A stretch of DNA of 19,530 nt from Methylocystaceae bacterium UBA5192. Lineage in GTDB: Bacteria > Pseudomonadota > Alphaproteobacteria > Rhizobiales > Beijerinckiaceae. Every line of letters starts with the position of its first letter. The stretch's first letter is position 1. Below are positions 7,894 through 15,396 of the stretch, piece by piece. The stretch lies in contig DHWC01000031.1 in assembly GCA_002412985.1 (NCBI GenBank), positions 1 through 19,530 of the forward strand. Reading direction: 5' to 3'. The notes under the pieces are model-generated. The model saw nothing but the letters and a program-made list of their open reading frames with translations. It had not been told where the DNA came from and did no database searches. A program made the translations under genes and the position numbers.

Positions 7894-10676
7894 CGCGTCA
7901 ATCTCTCTAATAGGTCGCGAACATGAACCTGGTCAGATTTATAATTTCCCGTTAGAGTATACATGACTAAGTTTATACCTCCTCTCAGCGCCATTTCATG
8001 CTGATTTTTGCTTCCCGAAGTTAGACTATAAAGCGGCTGACCTAAGTCATCCTCTGCCCAAGCTGCAGCTAAATCATTCGAGGTGATGATTACAGATGAT
8101 ACACTATCGCTTGCTCTTATTGGTCGTTCACCTTGATTAGAAATATCCGGATAGACTTGTGTTTCTACCCAGGTCTGTCCATTATTATATCTCCCAATAA
8201 AATTGGTTAGTAAGTAAAATGTTTTTGTAATCACATGATCGCGCGGAACGGGCTCTAATTCTGGAATAGGTAATTTTTGAGATAATTTTTCCAACCAGAC
8301 GCGCTCTGCTGATTTTGTATTTCCCTGCAAATGATTATTTGCGTCATGTGTATCAAAAACAATTGTGCCTCCGTGATTAAGATAGCTTTCTAAAGCTTTA
8401 ATAGCCCCCACACTTGGTTCGGACGCATCAGGTTCAATTGGCCAATAGATTATGGGATATAAAGAAAGCTCATCTTGACCTAGTGTAACGCCAATTGGAT
8501 CGCCTGGCGCATAGGATGTGCGTTTCCTCAAAGCCCGACTTAGACTAAGCAGGCCAAATTGCGAAGTTTGATCAATATTTGTATTTCCCGTGACAACATA
8601 AGCTAAGCGTGATTTAAGAGCTGACTGAACTTCTTTAGGATTAAAAACATCGCGATTCTCTGCAGCACTAACATCGCTTTGACAAAAAAATAAATGCAAT
8701 ACTGCTAGAAATGTAAAAAATTTAATGAATACTTTTTTCCCTGGAATTTGTTTTAATGCTTGCGTTACGATGCCATCAATCAGAAATAATACTAAGGCTG
8801 CAATTAATAGATAACTCCTCAGATCAATTTCTTGGCTGCTATTAAGAGAGTAAACAGGAACATTTTTCGATAGCAAATTAATTTCTTCTATTTGTTCATC
8901 CTGTCCAATAGATTGGATCGCACGTTTAAGAAAATTATCACCATAGAACCCAGCTGGATTTATCCGCGTAGACATGTTGACGAGAGGATCTAATGCCAAG
9001 ACTCCATCGGGGATTTTATCCATGAAATGGCCATAGCCATCAAGGAGTTTTATGGGTTTCATTGAAATGTTGTGAGCAGCATTCTGTATGATTGCTTCAT
9101 CTTCTTTAACAGAAAATATTTCGGGAGAGAGCGCGACTATACGCTCCATCATTCCCACAAAAAGACCTGAGATGGGTAAGTTTGACCAGCTGTTATCTGC
9201 CGTTATATGAAATAATATAATCATACCACGACCAAGTTTGTTGGCTGTAATCAATGGCGTTCCATCATCTAAGGACGCCCAGGTTTTAAAGTTCAGCCCC
9301 ACGTCTGGTTCAGCAAGTATTTGTTTGTTTATTGCCACATCTTTAGGAATAGAAAGCTGAAAAAACGGACTTGTCCTATCAAAATCTTTGATAGCTTTTG
9401 GCGTCTGCCAAGAAAGCGCACCGCCTAACACTCTTCCATTATGACGCAATCGCACTGGGACAAAGTCATCAATATTTTTTGCGGTAAGCGGGCCTGCAAA
9501 ACGCAATAAGACACCGCCATTTTCCACAAATGTCTCAATATTTTTTTTATCCTCTTCACTACTTAACATAACATCAGAAAGAATAAGTATGCTTGGCTTC
9601 TCATCAAGTAATGTTTTGACTGGGTCATTGTCTCCTGATTTTACATAGGATATTGATGCAAGCTTCGACAGAGCCTTATCGATATAGTAGAGCGATGATA
9701 GTAACGGCTGAGATTGCTCATCTTTCATCGAGCCATATAGGCCTACGCGTTTAAGATGAGTATGATCATCTAGTAAAACTACTGAACCTGCTGAATGATC
9801 ATTGGCCAATTTTATGACTGAAATCTGATTTCTTAGTTCTAGAGGTAGGTCGATATCTATCCATTCTCCGCTTCCAGACCCAATCATAATATCTTTTTTG
9901 TAAATTGTTTGGCCTGACTGATCATTTGCAATAAGACTATATAATGATTTATCCAAGTCATGAGCTTTTACTTTAAAGCGGATTGATTTTTGCGAGCTTG
10001 TCAGATTAGATAAAGTAATTAAAGAATTGTTATTTATAAAAACTGAAACATTTTGTACTTTATTTTGAAGGCTGGAAAGGAAAGTTAGAAAGTTAGCGAT
10101 ATCGGCATGACCGTATTTTTCTGAGATCCAAATTATATTTATGTCACTATTTTCTTGAGTAAATTTATCGACATAATTAGTCAATTCATTATAATTTGGG
10201 ATATAAGATTTTGGCTTTAAGCTTCTTATGATTTCCAAGGCATAATTATGCTCAATGAGTGAAATATTTTTTGGCTCATTACTTATTAATAAGGCAACAG
10301 GAGAATTATTATTGCGCAACTCATGAATTAGAGATTCAGCTTTTTTAATGCGCAGATCCCAGTCATTAGCTGCCGCCCATCCATCATCTAGAATGATAAG
10401 AGTTTTATGTTTATTATCCAAAGAAGCGCCAATTGGTCGCCATAGCGGGCCTGCCATTGCAGTAATAATCAAACTTGCAATAAGCAATCTCAGTAGCAAG
10501 ACCCACCATGGAGCTCTGGACTGCGTAGCTTCGACCACAGCTATGGACTGCATTAAGCTCACTGGCGGGAAGAAAATGCGTTTAGGCTTAGGCGGCAGAA
10601 TCTTTAAGAAGTAATACACTATCGGAAGCAATAACAATCCCGATAAAGCAATTGGCGCCAAGAAATAAAGCGACAT
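7890..10676 (-). CDS. BatA N-terminal / DUF4159 composite membrane protein
   Basis: This 928-residue protein has a BatA-type N-terminus (SLYFLAPIALSGLLLLPIVY, helix 4-26; second helix about 57-80; between them the basic KPKRIFFPP loop), a degenerate VWA region (LIILDDGW, 93-100, lacking the DxSxS serines), an amidotransferase-like segment with ENGGVLLRFAGP, two more helices (about 622-641 and 649-664), and a C-terminal DUF4159 domain (about 689-928, SRLAYVVTGN to the end). DUF4159 proteins sit with MoxR and DUF58 genes in many bacteria; their function is not established. I chose ATG 10674-10676 because it forms TAATG with the DUF58 stop and has GGCGGA 6 nt upstream; an 18-nt longer reading from TTG at 10694 lacks such a site. 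It overlaps the next gene by 4 nt. Confidence 0.87.
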   Translation of the reverse strand: MSLYFLAPIALSGLLLLPIVYYFLKILPPKPKRIFFPPVSLMQSIAVVEATQSRAPWWVLLLRLLIASLIITAMAGPLWRPIGASLDNKHKTLIILDDGWAAANDWDLRIKKAESLIHELRNNNSPVALLISNEPKNISLIEHNYALEIIRSLKPKSYIPNYNELTNYVDKFTQENSDINIIWISEKYGHADIANFLTFLSSLQNKVQNVSVFINNNSLITLSNLTSSQKSIRFKVKAHDLDKSLYSLIANDQSGQTIYKKDIMIGSGSGEWIDIDLPLELRNQISVIKLANDHSAGSVVLLDDHTHLKRVGLYGSMKDEQSQPLLSSLYYIDKALSKLASISYVKSGDNDPVKTLLDEKPSILILSDVMLSSEEDKKNIETFVENGGVLLRFAGPLTAKNIDDFVPVRLRHNGRVLGGALSWQTPKAIKDFDRTSPFFQLSIPKDVAINKQILAEPDVGLNFKTWASLDDGTPLITANKLGRGMIILFHITADNSWSNLPISGLFVGMMERIVALSPEIFSVKEDEAIIQNAAHNISMKPIKLLDGYGHFMDKIPDGVLALDPLVNMSTRINPAGFYGDNFLKRAIQSIGQDEQIEEINLLSKNVPVYSLNSSQEIDLRSYLLIAALVLFLIDGIVTQALKQIPGKKVFIKFFTFLAVLHLFFCQSDVSAAENRDVFNPKEVQSALKSRLAYVVTGNTNIDQTSQFGLLSLSRALRKRTSYAPGDPIGVTLGQDELSLYPIIYWPIEPDASEPSVGAIKALESYLNHGGTIVFDTHDANNHLQGNTKSAERVWLEKLSQKLPIPELEPVPRDHVITKTFYLLTNFIGRYNNGQTWVETQVYPDISNQGERPIRASDSVSSVIITSNDLAAAWAEDDLGQPLYSLTSGSKNQHEMALRGGINLVMYTLTGNYKSDQVHVRDLLERLTR

Positions 10677-11602
10677 TAAATATCCGCCAAACAAAAGCTT
10701 AATGATTCTACAATATCATGACCAGCAGCATCAACTGATTGATTTGTTACATGATGATAATATTGAAATCTATTTTCTATAGCCGTCTCTTTAATTTGTA
10801 ATTTATGTTTTTCAAATACTTTATGATATTGCTCCGCAACAAGTTCCGCATCGCCAGCGTAATATTCTTGGTTATTTTCTATACTAAAAAATTGTGTTTC
10901 GCCAGAAAATGGAAACTCAACTTCACACGGATCATTGATCATAACAACCAAGCCGCTTATTTCAAAATCAGCATAATATTTTAACGTGTCTTTTAAATTA
11001 GCAGAATTATTGAGAAAATCTGAAATAATGATAATTTTTGACCGCTTAGACGGTTTATTAAGCAATGGAACTGCGCTCGTAAAATTATTTGATATATTTT
11101 CCTCCAATTGATGAATAATTTTATCGAGGGTGGCGCGTGAAGATGACGGGGCGCTAGAGCCCAGCAGCCCAACACGATCCCCGCTTCGTAGGAGTAAATC
11201 TGCAATCGCTACGCCAAAATTTATCGAGCGGGTCAATTTATCATCTTGACCAAGTGTAGATACAAATTTCATTGATGCAGCGCAATCGATCCAAATGTAA
11301 TAATCACGCAGAGATTCAAATTCTTTTTCTTTTACATAGAGTTGATCCCCACGCGCTGACCGTCTCCAATCAATTTTATTGGCGTCTTCACCAATTTCAT
11401 AGGCACGGTATTGCCAAAATCTTTCACCCAAACCTGCTCGTTTCCGATTATGCAACCCATAGGACGACAGAGACGACACTGTCTGGTTTTTCGCCAACAG
11501 ACGTTCAAGAGAGGCCGAAAGGTCTAAAGCCTTAGCTATAGAAAGGGGAAGATAAAAATCTGACTGAATTGTAAATGTCTCCAAGATAGCCGAACGAGAC
11601 AT
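10676..11602 (-). CDS. DUF58 domain protein of the MoxR module
   Basis: DUF58 proteins are cytoplasmic VWA-related partners of MoxR ATPases. The signature is clear: QYRAYEIGEDANKIDWRRSA (about 64-83), followed by VKEKEFE. The following VWA-like core has IDCAASM (105-111) where the metal-site pattern DxSxS is expected; the first serine is alanine here. No membrane segment is visible. The ATG at 11600-11602 gives 308 residues, lies 1 nt beyond the MoxR stop (TAAC-ATG) and has GGATCG about 9 nt upstream. A TTG start at 11644 would add 14 residues overlapping MoxR by 41 nt and is less likely. The stop overlaps the start of the DUF4159 gene by one base. Codon use is very AT-rich. Confidence 0.88.
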   Translation of the reverse strand: MSRSAILETFTIQSDFYLPLSIAKALDLSASLERLLAKNQTVSSLSSYGLHNRKRAGLGERFWQYRAYEIGEDANKIDWRRSARGDQLYVKEKEFESLRDYYIWIDCAASMKFVSTLGQDDKLTRSINFGVAIADLLLRSGDRVGLLGSSAPSSSRATLDKIIHQLEENISNNFTSAVPLLNKPSKRSKIIIISDFLNNSANLKDTLKYYADFEISGLVVMINDPCEVEFPFSGETQFFSIENNQEYYAGDAELVAEQYHKVFEKHKLQIKETAIENRFQYYHHVTNQSVDAAGHDIVESLSFCLADI

Positions 11603-11603
11603 G

Positions 11604-12650
11604 TTATTCGATCCGATTAACAAGGTTTTTAATAATTTCTTCAATCGTAATTTCGCGACGGGATGAAGAAGTTAAAGCCATTCTATGTCGTAAGACAGGT
11701 AGCGCTAAAATGGCGACGTCTTCTATAGTGGGCGACAGCCTACCCGTTAAAAGCGCTCGCGCGCGGGCTGCGAGCATTAAGGATTGCGCTCCTCTTGGAC
11801 CCGGTCCCCAAGCGATATGCCGGCTAATGTCTTTATGTCCCTCCCCGGGTCTTGCGGAGCGAATAAGATGTAAGATGGCGTCCACGACCTTGTCCCCAAC
11901 GGGCAACTGGCGCACAAGCCTTTGTATTAAAATAAGTTCATCGCTAGATACGCACTTTGTTGCTCTTAGGCTTTTGTCTCCCGTGGTTTCAATCAGAATG
12001 CGCCTCTCGCTTTCCCAATCTGGGTACGAGACGTTAATTTGCATTAAAAATCGATCCAGTTGCGCCTCAGGCAAAGGATAAGTACCCTCTTGCTCAAGTG
12101 GATTTTGTGTCGCTAAAACATGAAAGGGCGTGGGCAGCTCATAATGCTCTCCGGCGACAGTGACATGATGTTCCTGCATAGCTTGAAGCAAGGCTGACTG
12201 AGTGCGCGGCGAGGCGCGGTTGATCTCATCGGCCATGAGTAATTGACCAAATATTGGTCCTTTAATGAATCGAAAGACTCTCGATTTGTCTGGGGTTTCT
12301 TCGAGGATCTCTGACCCGATAATATCAGCAGGCATTAAATCTGGGGTAAATTGTATGCGCTGTTGAGCCAATCCTAGAGTTACGCCAAGCGTTTCAACAA
12401 GCTTTGTTTTAGCTAGTCCTGGTAGACCAACCAATAGACCATGCCCCCCGGATAATACGGTCACGAGAACCTGTTCGATGACCTCTTCCTGACCAAAAAT
12501 AATTTTTCCAATCGACTCATTTATGAGTTTGATTTGTAAAATCGCTTTCTCCGCGCTTTCTAAAAGCTCATTTTCAATTGAGGTTAACTGCTCCGGAGCT
12601 AGGGTCATTGAGTAAACGCTTTCTTCATCGACAAATTCTGGTGGCGGCAT
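11604..12650 (-). CDS. MoxR-family AAA+ ATPase
   Basis: MoxR ATPases are chaperone-like AAA+ proteins thought to act with VWA-domain partners encoded beside them. The AAA core is complete: Walker A GLPGLAKT (75-82), FTPDLMPADIIG (101-112), Walker B LLMADEINR (137-145), MQEHHVTVAGE (158-168), sensor 1 ATQNPLEQEGTYPLPEAQ (180-197), arginine finger LDRF (198-201), and the C-terminal AAA-lid segment ILALPVLRHRM. The 348-residue reading starts at ATG 12650; it has no clear ribosome binding site, and Met15 (12608) is an alternative, since the conserved part begins only near residue 35. It is the first gene of the module, divergent from cca. The DUF1285 gene I would expect beside it in related genomes is absent here. 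Confidence 0.93.
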   Translation of the reverse strand: MPPPEFVDEESVYSMTLAPEQLTSIENELLESAEKAILQIKLINESIGKIIFGQEEVIEQVLVTVLSGGHGLLVGLPGLAKTKLVETLGVTLGLAQQRIQFTPDLMPADIIGSEILEETPDKSRVFRFIKGPIFGQLLMADEINRASPRTQSALLQAMQEHHVTVAGEHYELPTPFHVLATQNPLEQEGTYPLPEAQLDRFLMQINVSYPDWESERRILIETTGDKSLRATKCVSSDELILIQRLVRQLPVGDKVVDAILHLIRSARPGEGHKDISRHIAWGPGPRGAQSLMLAARARALLTGRLSPTIEDVAILALPVLRHRMALTSSSRREITIEEIIKNLVNRIE

Positions 12651-12935
12651 TATAACTGATACGGGTATAAATTTTAAAGAAAATTAGCCTATGTTTTACC
12701 TAAATACACCCCTGTTAAGGACTTTCGATCTATCCTTTTTATCCACTATGGTATTAAATAGGTAATTGGGAACTATAGAAATCATCCGATAATTAATCAG
12801 TGGTTTAGCTGTAATTCTGGCCAGTGAGTAGTTTGTAACACGATTTTGACTTTGGCGTAATTAACCAACCAAATCCGTAATTGTAATTAAAATGCTTGTG
12901 CTTTTAAAGTGGAGAGAAAGCTTATTAGATCGCTT
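12651..12935. promoter_or_regulatory. Divergent control region between the MoxR module and cca
   Basis: This 285-nt AT-rich spacer separates two divergent transcription units, so it must hold both promoters. I found no convincing -35/-10 pair. GTAATT occurs five times, at 12762, 12811, 12857, 12877 and 12883, all in plus orientation; the copies at 12857 and 12883 extend to GTAATTAA. A perfect TATAAT on the minus strand (12649-12654) overlaps the annotated MoxR start codon. No open frame, tRNA or strong hairpin is evident. Confidence 0.5.
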
Positions 12936-14180
12936 ATGAATAATACTGACATTTTATTGAATGATCTTAAATTAAAGCGCTTATTCTCCTGTCTGTCTAA
13001 TACAGGCGAAGAAAGTAGAATTGTTGGTGGGGCTATTCGTGACGTCCTATGTGGAAAAACGCCACAAGAAATTGATCTCGCGACGATAGCGTTACCCGAA
13101 TCTGTGATGAAAGCCGCCGAACAATCCGGATATAAGGTGGTTCCAACTGGCATTGAGCATGGAACAGTCACAATCATCATTGATGGCCAACCCTTTGAAG
13201 TTACGACTCTCCGCACGGATGTTGAAACAGACGGACGTTATGCAAAAGTAACTTTTGGAAACTCATTTGAAGAAGACGCCAAGCGAAGAGATTTCACAAT
13301 TAACGCCTTATCTCTTTCTCAAAACGGCGTGATTTATGACTACGTTAACGGTCTCGTCGATTTAAAATCTGGTCGCGTTCGTTTCATAGGCGATCCTGAA
13401 ACAAGAATTAACGAAGATTTTCTACGCATCCTGAGATTTTTTCGATTTTCTGCTTCTCATGGCGTTGGAGATTTAGATCCTGAGGGGCTAAAACAATGTA
13501 TTTTAGCTAAGGAGAATCTTTTAAGGCTTTCTCGAGAGAGAATTCATGCAGAACTCTTCAAATTAATGCTCACTGAGCGGGCCCCAGAGATTCTTGCGAT
13601 CATGTCGCATCATGGTTTTGCAAAACTCCTGTTAGGTGAAAGTTTTCCCTCAAGAGCTAAAAGATTGCGGGCTTTTGAAAAGCTCATAAATAAACACCCT
13701 TGCCCACTCTTAATGCTCGGCGCTTTCGCTGTTCTTACTGATGCCGATGTAAACCGACTGAGAGAAAGATTACGTCTTTCAAATGACGAATTTAACCGTC
13801 TCATCACGGCGACTAAAATATATGGAAGCCTTAAGGAAAGCTCAAAAGCTCCAGATCGGACGAAACTCAAGGAGCTCTTGTTTCTTTTTGGTTCATCTGC
13901 ATGCCTGGATGGCTTGTGCTTGGCCATGAGCGACACCTCGCCGGAGATGGATGATTCGCCCTGGGTGGAAGCGGCGGATTTTCTAGCTTGCGCCCCAACA
14001 CCAATTTTTCCAATTAAAAGCGCCGAGCTCATCACGCGCGGCATAGAGCCAGGCCAGAAATTAGGGAAGGCCCTTAAACTTCTACAAAACGCCTGGATCC
14101 AAGCAGAATTCCCGCAGGATCCGAGTATTTTAGAGAATTTGATCCGCCAAGTCATAGAGGACGTGAACAAAACCAACTGA
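12936..14180 (+). CDS. cca: CCA tRNA nucleotidyltransferase
   Basis: This class II enzyme of the polymerase-beta superfamily adds or repairs the 3' CCA of tRNAs in the cytoplasm. Motifs are in order: VGGAIRDVLCG (30-40), the metal site EIDLAT (45-50), PTGIEHGTVTI (70-80), FEVTTLRTDVETDGR (87-101), RRDFTINAL (117-125), DYVNGLVDL (135-143) and RINEDFLRILRFFRF (158-172). The metal site reads E-x-D where D-x-D is usual; the codons are GAA ATT GAT, so this is no translation artefact. The 414-residue form from ATG 12936 fits the family's N-terminus; a GTG at 12909 would add nine residues. Neither start has a good ribosome binding site. The alphaproteobacterial type is supported by IEHGTVT and LRTDVETDGR; a poly(A) polymerase is less likely. 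Confidence 0.95.
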   Translation: MNNTDILLNDLKLKRLFSCLSNTGEESRIVGGAIRDVLCGKTPQEIDLATIALPESVMKAAEQSGYKVVPTGIEHGTVTIIIDGQPFEVTTLRTDVETDGRYAKVTFGNSFEEDAKRRDFTINALSLSQNGVIYDYVNGLVDLKSGRVRFIGDPETRINEDFLRILRFFRFSASHGVGDLDPEGLKQCILAKENLLRLSRERIHAELFKLMLTERAPEILAIMSHHGFAKLLLGESFPSRAKRLRAFEKLINKHPCPLLMLGAFAVLTDADVNRLRERLRLSNDEFNRLITATKIYGSLKESSKAPDRTKLKELLFLFGSSACLDGLCLAMSDTSPEMDDSPWVEAADFLACAPTPIFPIKSAELITRGIEPGQKLGKALKLLQNAWIQAEFPQDPSILENLIRQVIEDVNKTN

Positions 14181-14310
14181 AATTGTCCAACTCTGTCCTA
14201 TTGCGCCTTCACAACCGTGTCATAGTCCTATTATCATAGATAACTTCGCAAGAGTCCTGTGGACCTTGAAGCGGTTCATAGGCCCTTCTCGAATTTGAGA
14301 GGTTGGTAGC

Positions 14311-14883
14311 TTGAACCTATATCTGCGCCACCAAAATGTGTCCCCTCAAGCCTGCCCCGCCCTGGTGCTGAACGCTGATTATCGACCCTTGAGCTATTAT
14401 CCATTATCGCTTTGGTGTTGGCAGGATGCGATCAAGGCGGTGTTTCTTGATAGAGTGAATATCGTTTCTGAATACGACAGGACGGTTAAAAGCCCCAGTT
14501 TTGAAATTAGAATTCCTTCAGTTGTATCATTAAAAGAATATGTTCGTCCAAGCCGCCATCCTGCTTTTACACGTTTCAACGTTTTTCTCAGAGATCGTTT
14601 CTCTTGTCAGTATTGCGGGCAACAAGACGAATTAACATTTGACCATGTCATTCCGCGTTCCAAAGGAGGCGCAACAACTTGGGACAATGTTGTGGCGGCT
14701 TGTTCATGTTGCAATCTTAAAAAAGGCAATCGCCTGCCGCATGAAGCCCATATGACCCCTGCACAAATGCCATACCAACCAACAATCTCTGATTTACATA
14801 GAAATGGGCGTCTATTTCCTCCCAACCATCTCCATGAAAGCTGGATGGATTATCTCTATTGGGATACTGTGTTGGAGCCATAA
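14311..14883 (+). CDS. HNH endonuclease
   Basis: The 190-residue protein carries a zinc-bound HNH nuclease domain: Cys99-x-x-Cys102 (FSCQYCG), DHVIPRSKGG (111-120, with Asp111 and His112), WDN (124-126, with Asn126) and Cys131-x-x-Cys134 followed by NLKKG. All metal and catalytic positions are present. The N-terminal half (PALVLNADYRPLSYYPLSLW and WQDAIKAVFLDRVNIVSEY) and the C-terminal RNGRLFPPNHLHESWMDYLYWD are strongly conserved in alphaproteobacterial homologues, where it is a chromosomal core gene and not a restriction or homing enzyme by context. The substrate is unknown. The start is TTG at 14311 with AGAGG upstream; GTG at 14338 is the alternative. It is not linked to a methylase. Confidence 0.93.
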   Translation: MNLYLRHQNVSPQACPALVLNADYRPLSYYPLSLWCWQDAIKAVFLDRVNIVSEYDRTVKSPSFEIRIPSVVSLKEYVRPSRHPAFTRFNVFLRDRFSCQYCGQQDELTFDHVIPRSKGGATTWDNVVAACSCCNLKKGNRLPHEAHMTPAQMPYQPTISDLHRNGRLFPPNHLHESWMDYLYWDTVLEP

Positions 14884-14889
14884 GCGGAA

Positions 14890-15396
14890 GTGACTCTCGT
14901 TGGAACCATCCTTCAGAATATAATCGCACTCGCTCTCGCCTTAATTTGCGGCGTTCTATTGCTGCTTTATGCATTTGTGATTGACTCTAATTTAAGAGAC
15001 GCCGCATTTACTGCTTTGATCTATAGTCTCCATTTTACAACAAACGATTTTTTAGTGAATGGCGAGACCCAAAATATATTTCTATTAGTCGCATATTTAT
15101 TTAGATCCATTTTTATTTCTATTATATTTGCCCCATTAATCATTGCGATCCTTATTGGAGAGGCCGTATCTGCAAGATCATATGTTTGGTATGCTGGCAT
15201 TAGTGGATTTTTATCTAGCCTTGCGCCCTGGATTATTCGGGCTGCAAATAAATCATCTTTTGATCAAAACACAGACCCCATTGAGCTCAAGGTTTCTTTA
15301 TTATTTTTTCTAATTGGCGCTGCTACGGGATTAACTTATTGGTTTTTTGCTCAGATAGGCGCAAACAAAGATAATGATAATGTGAAAGCGCACTAA
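14890..15396 (+). CDS. Four-helix inner membrane protein, unrecognised
   Basis: The 168-residue product is mostly hydrophobic, with predicted membrane segments near 8-30, 63-90, 98-118 and 134-155, short polar loops, and a charged, Asn/Asp-rich C-terminus (GANKDNDNVKAH). I see no catalytic motif and do not recognise the family. The start is a GTG at 14890, 6 nt after the HNH stop codon, with only a weak site upstream (GGAG 12 nt away), so translation may depend on coupling to the HNH gene; the two probably share a transcript. The stop TAA overlaps the TAG of the opposite-strand gene (15393-15396). The frame and hydrophobic pattern support a real gene, but the start is uncertain. Confidence 0.72.
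   Translation: MTLVGTILQNIIALALALICGVLLLLYAFVIDSNLRDAAFTALIYSLHFTTNDFLVNGETQNIFLLVAYLFRSIFISIIFAPLIIAILIGEAVSARSYVWYAGISGFLSSLAPWIIRAANKSSFDQNTDPIELKVSLLFFLIGAATGLTYWFFAQIGANKDNDNVKAH

Noticed and set aside
10677..10694. Upstream TTG start for the DUF4159 protein
   Set aside because: ATG at 10676 forms a TAATG contact with the preceding stop, has GGCGGA 6 nt upstream and begins exactly at the BatA-type helix.
11603..11644. Upstream TTG start for DUF58
   Set aside because: It would overlap MoxR by 41 nt and lacks a better ribosome binding site than the ATG at 11602.
11710..12081. Plus-strand 123-codon open frame inside the MoxR gene
   Set aside because: It lies wholly antisense to conserved AAA+ sequence and looks like a mirror of its codon bias.
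12887..13216. Minus-strand 109-codon open frame over the start of cca
   Set aside because: Mostly antisense to conserved cca motifs; nothing domain-like is visible.
13610..14176. Minus-strand 188-codon open frame inside cca
   Set aside because: The plus strand carries a fully conserved cca in this interval; the antisense product has no domain pattern and no ribosome binding site of note.
14311..14883. HNH gene as part of a restriction or homing element
   Set aside because: No methylase, intron boundary or repeat flanks it, and the N- and C-terminal parts match a conserved chromosomal alphaproteobacterial protein.
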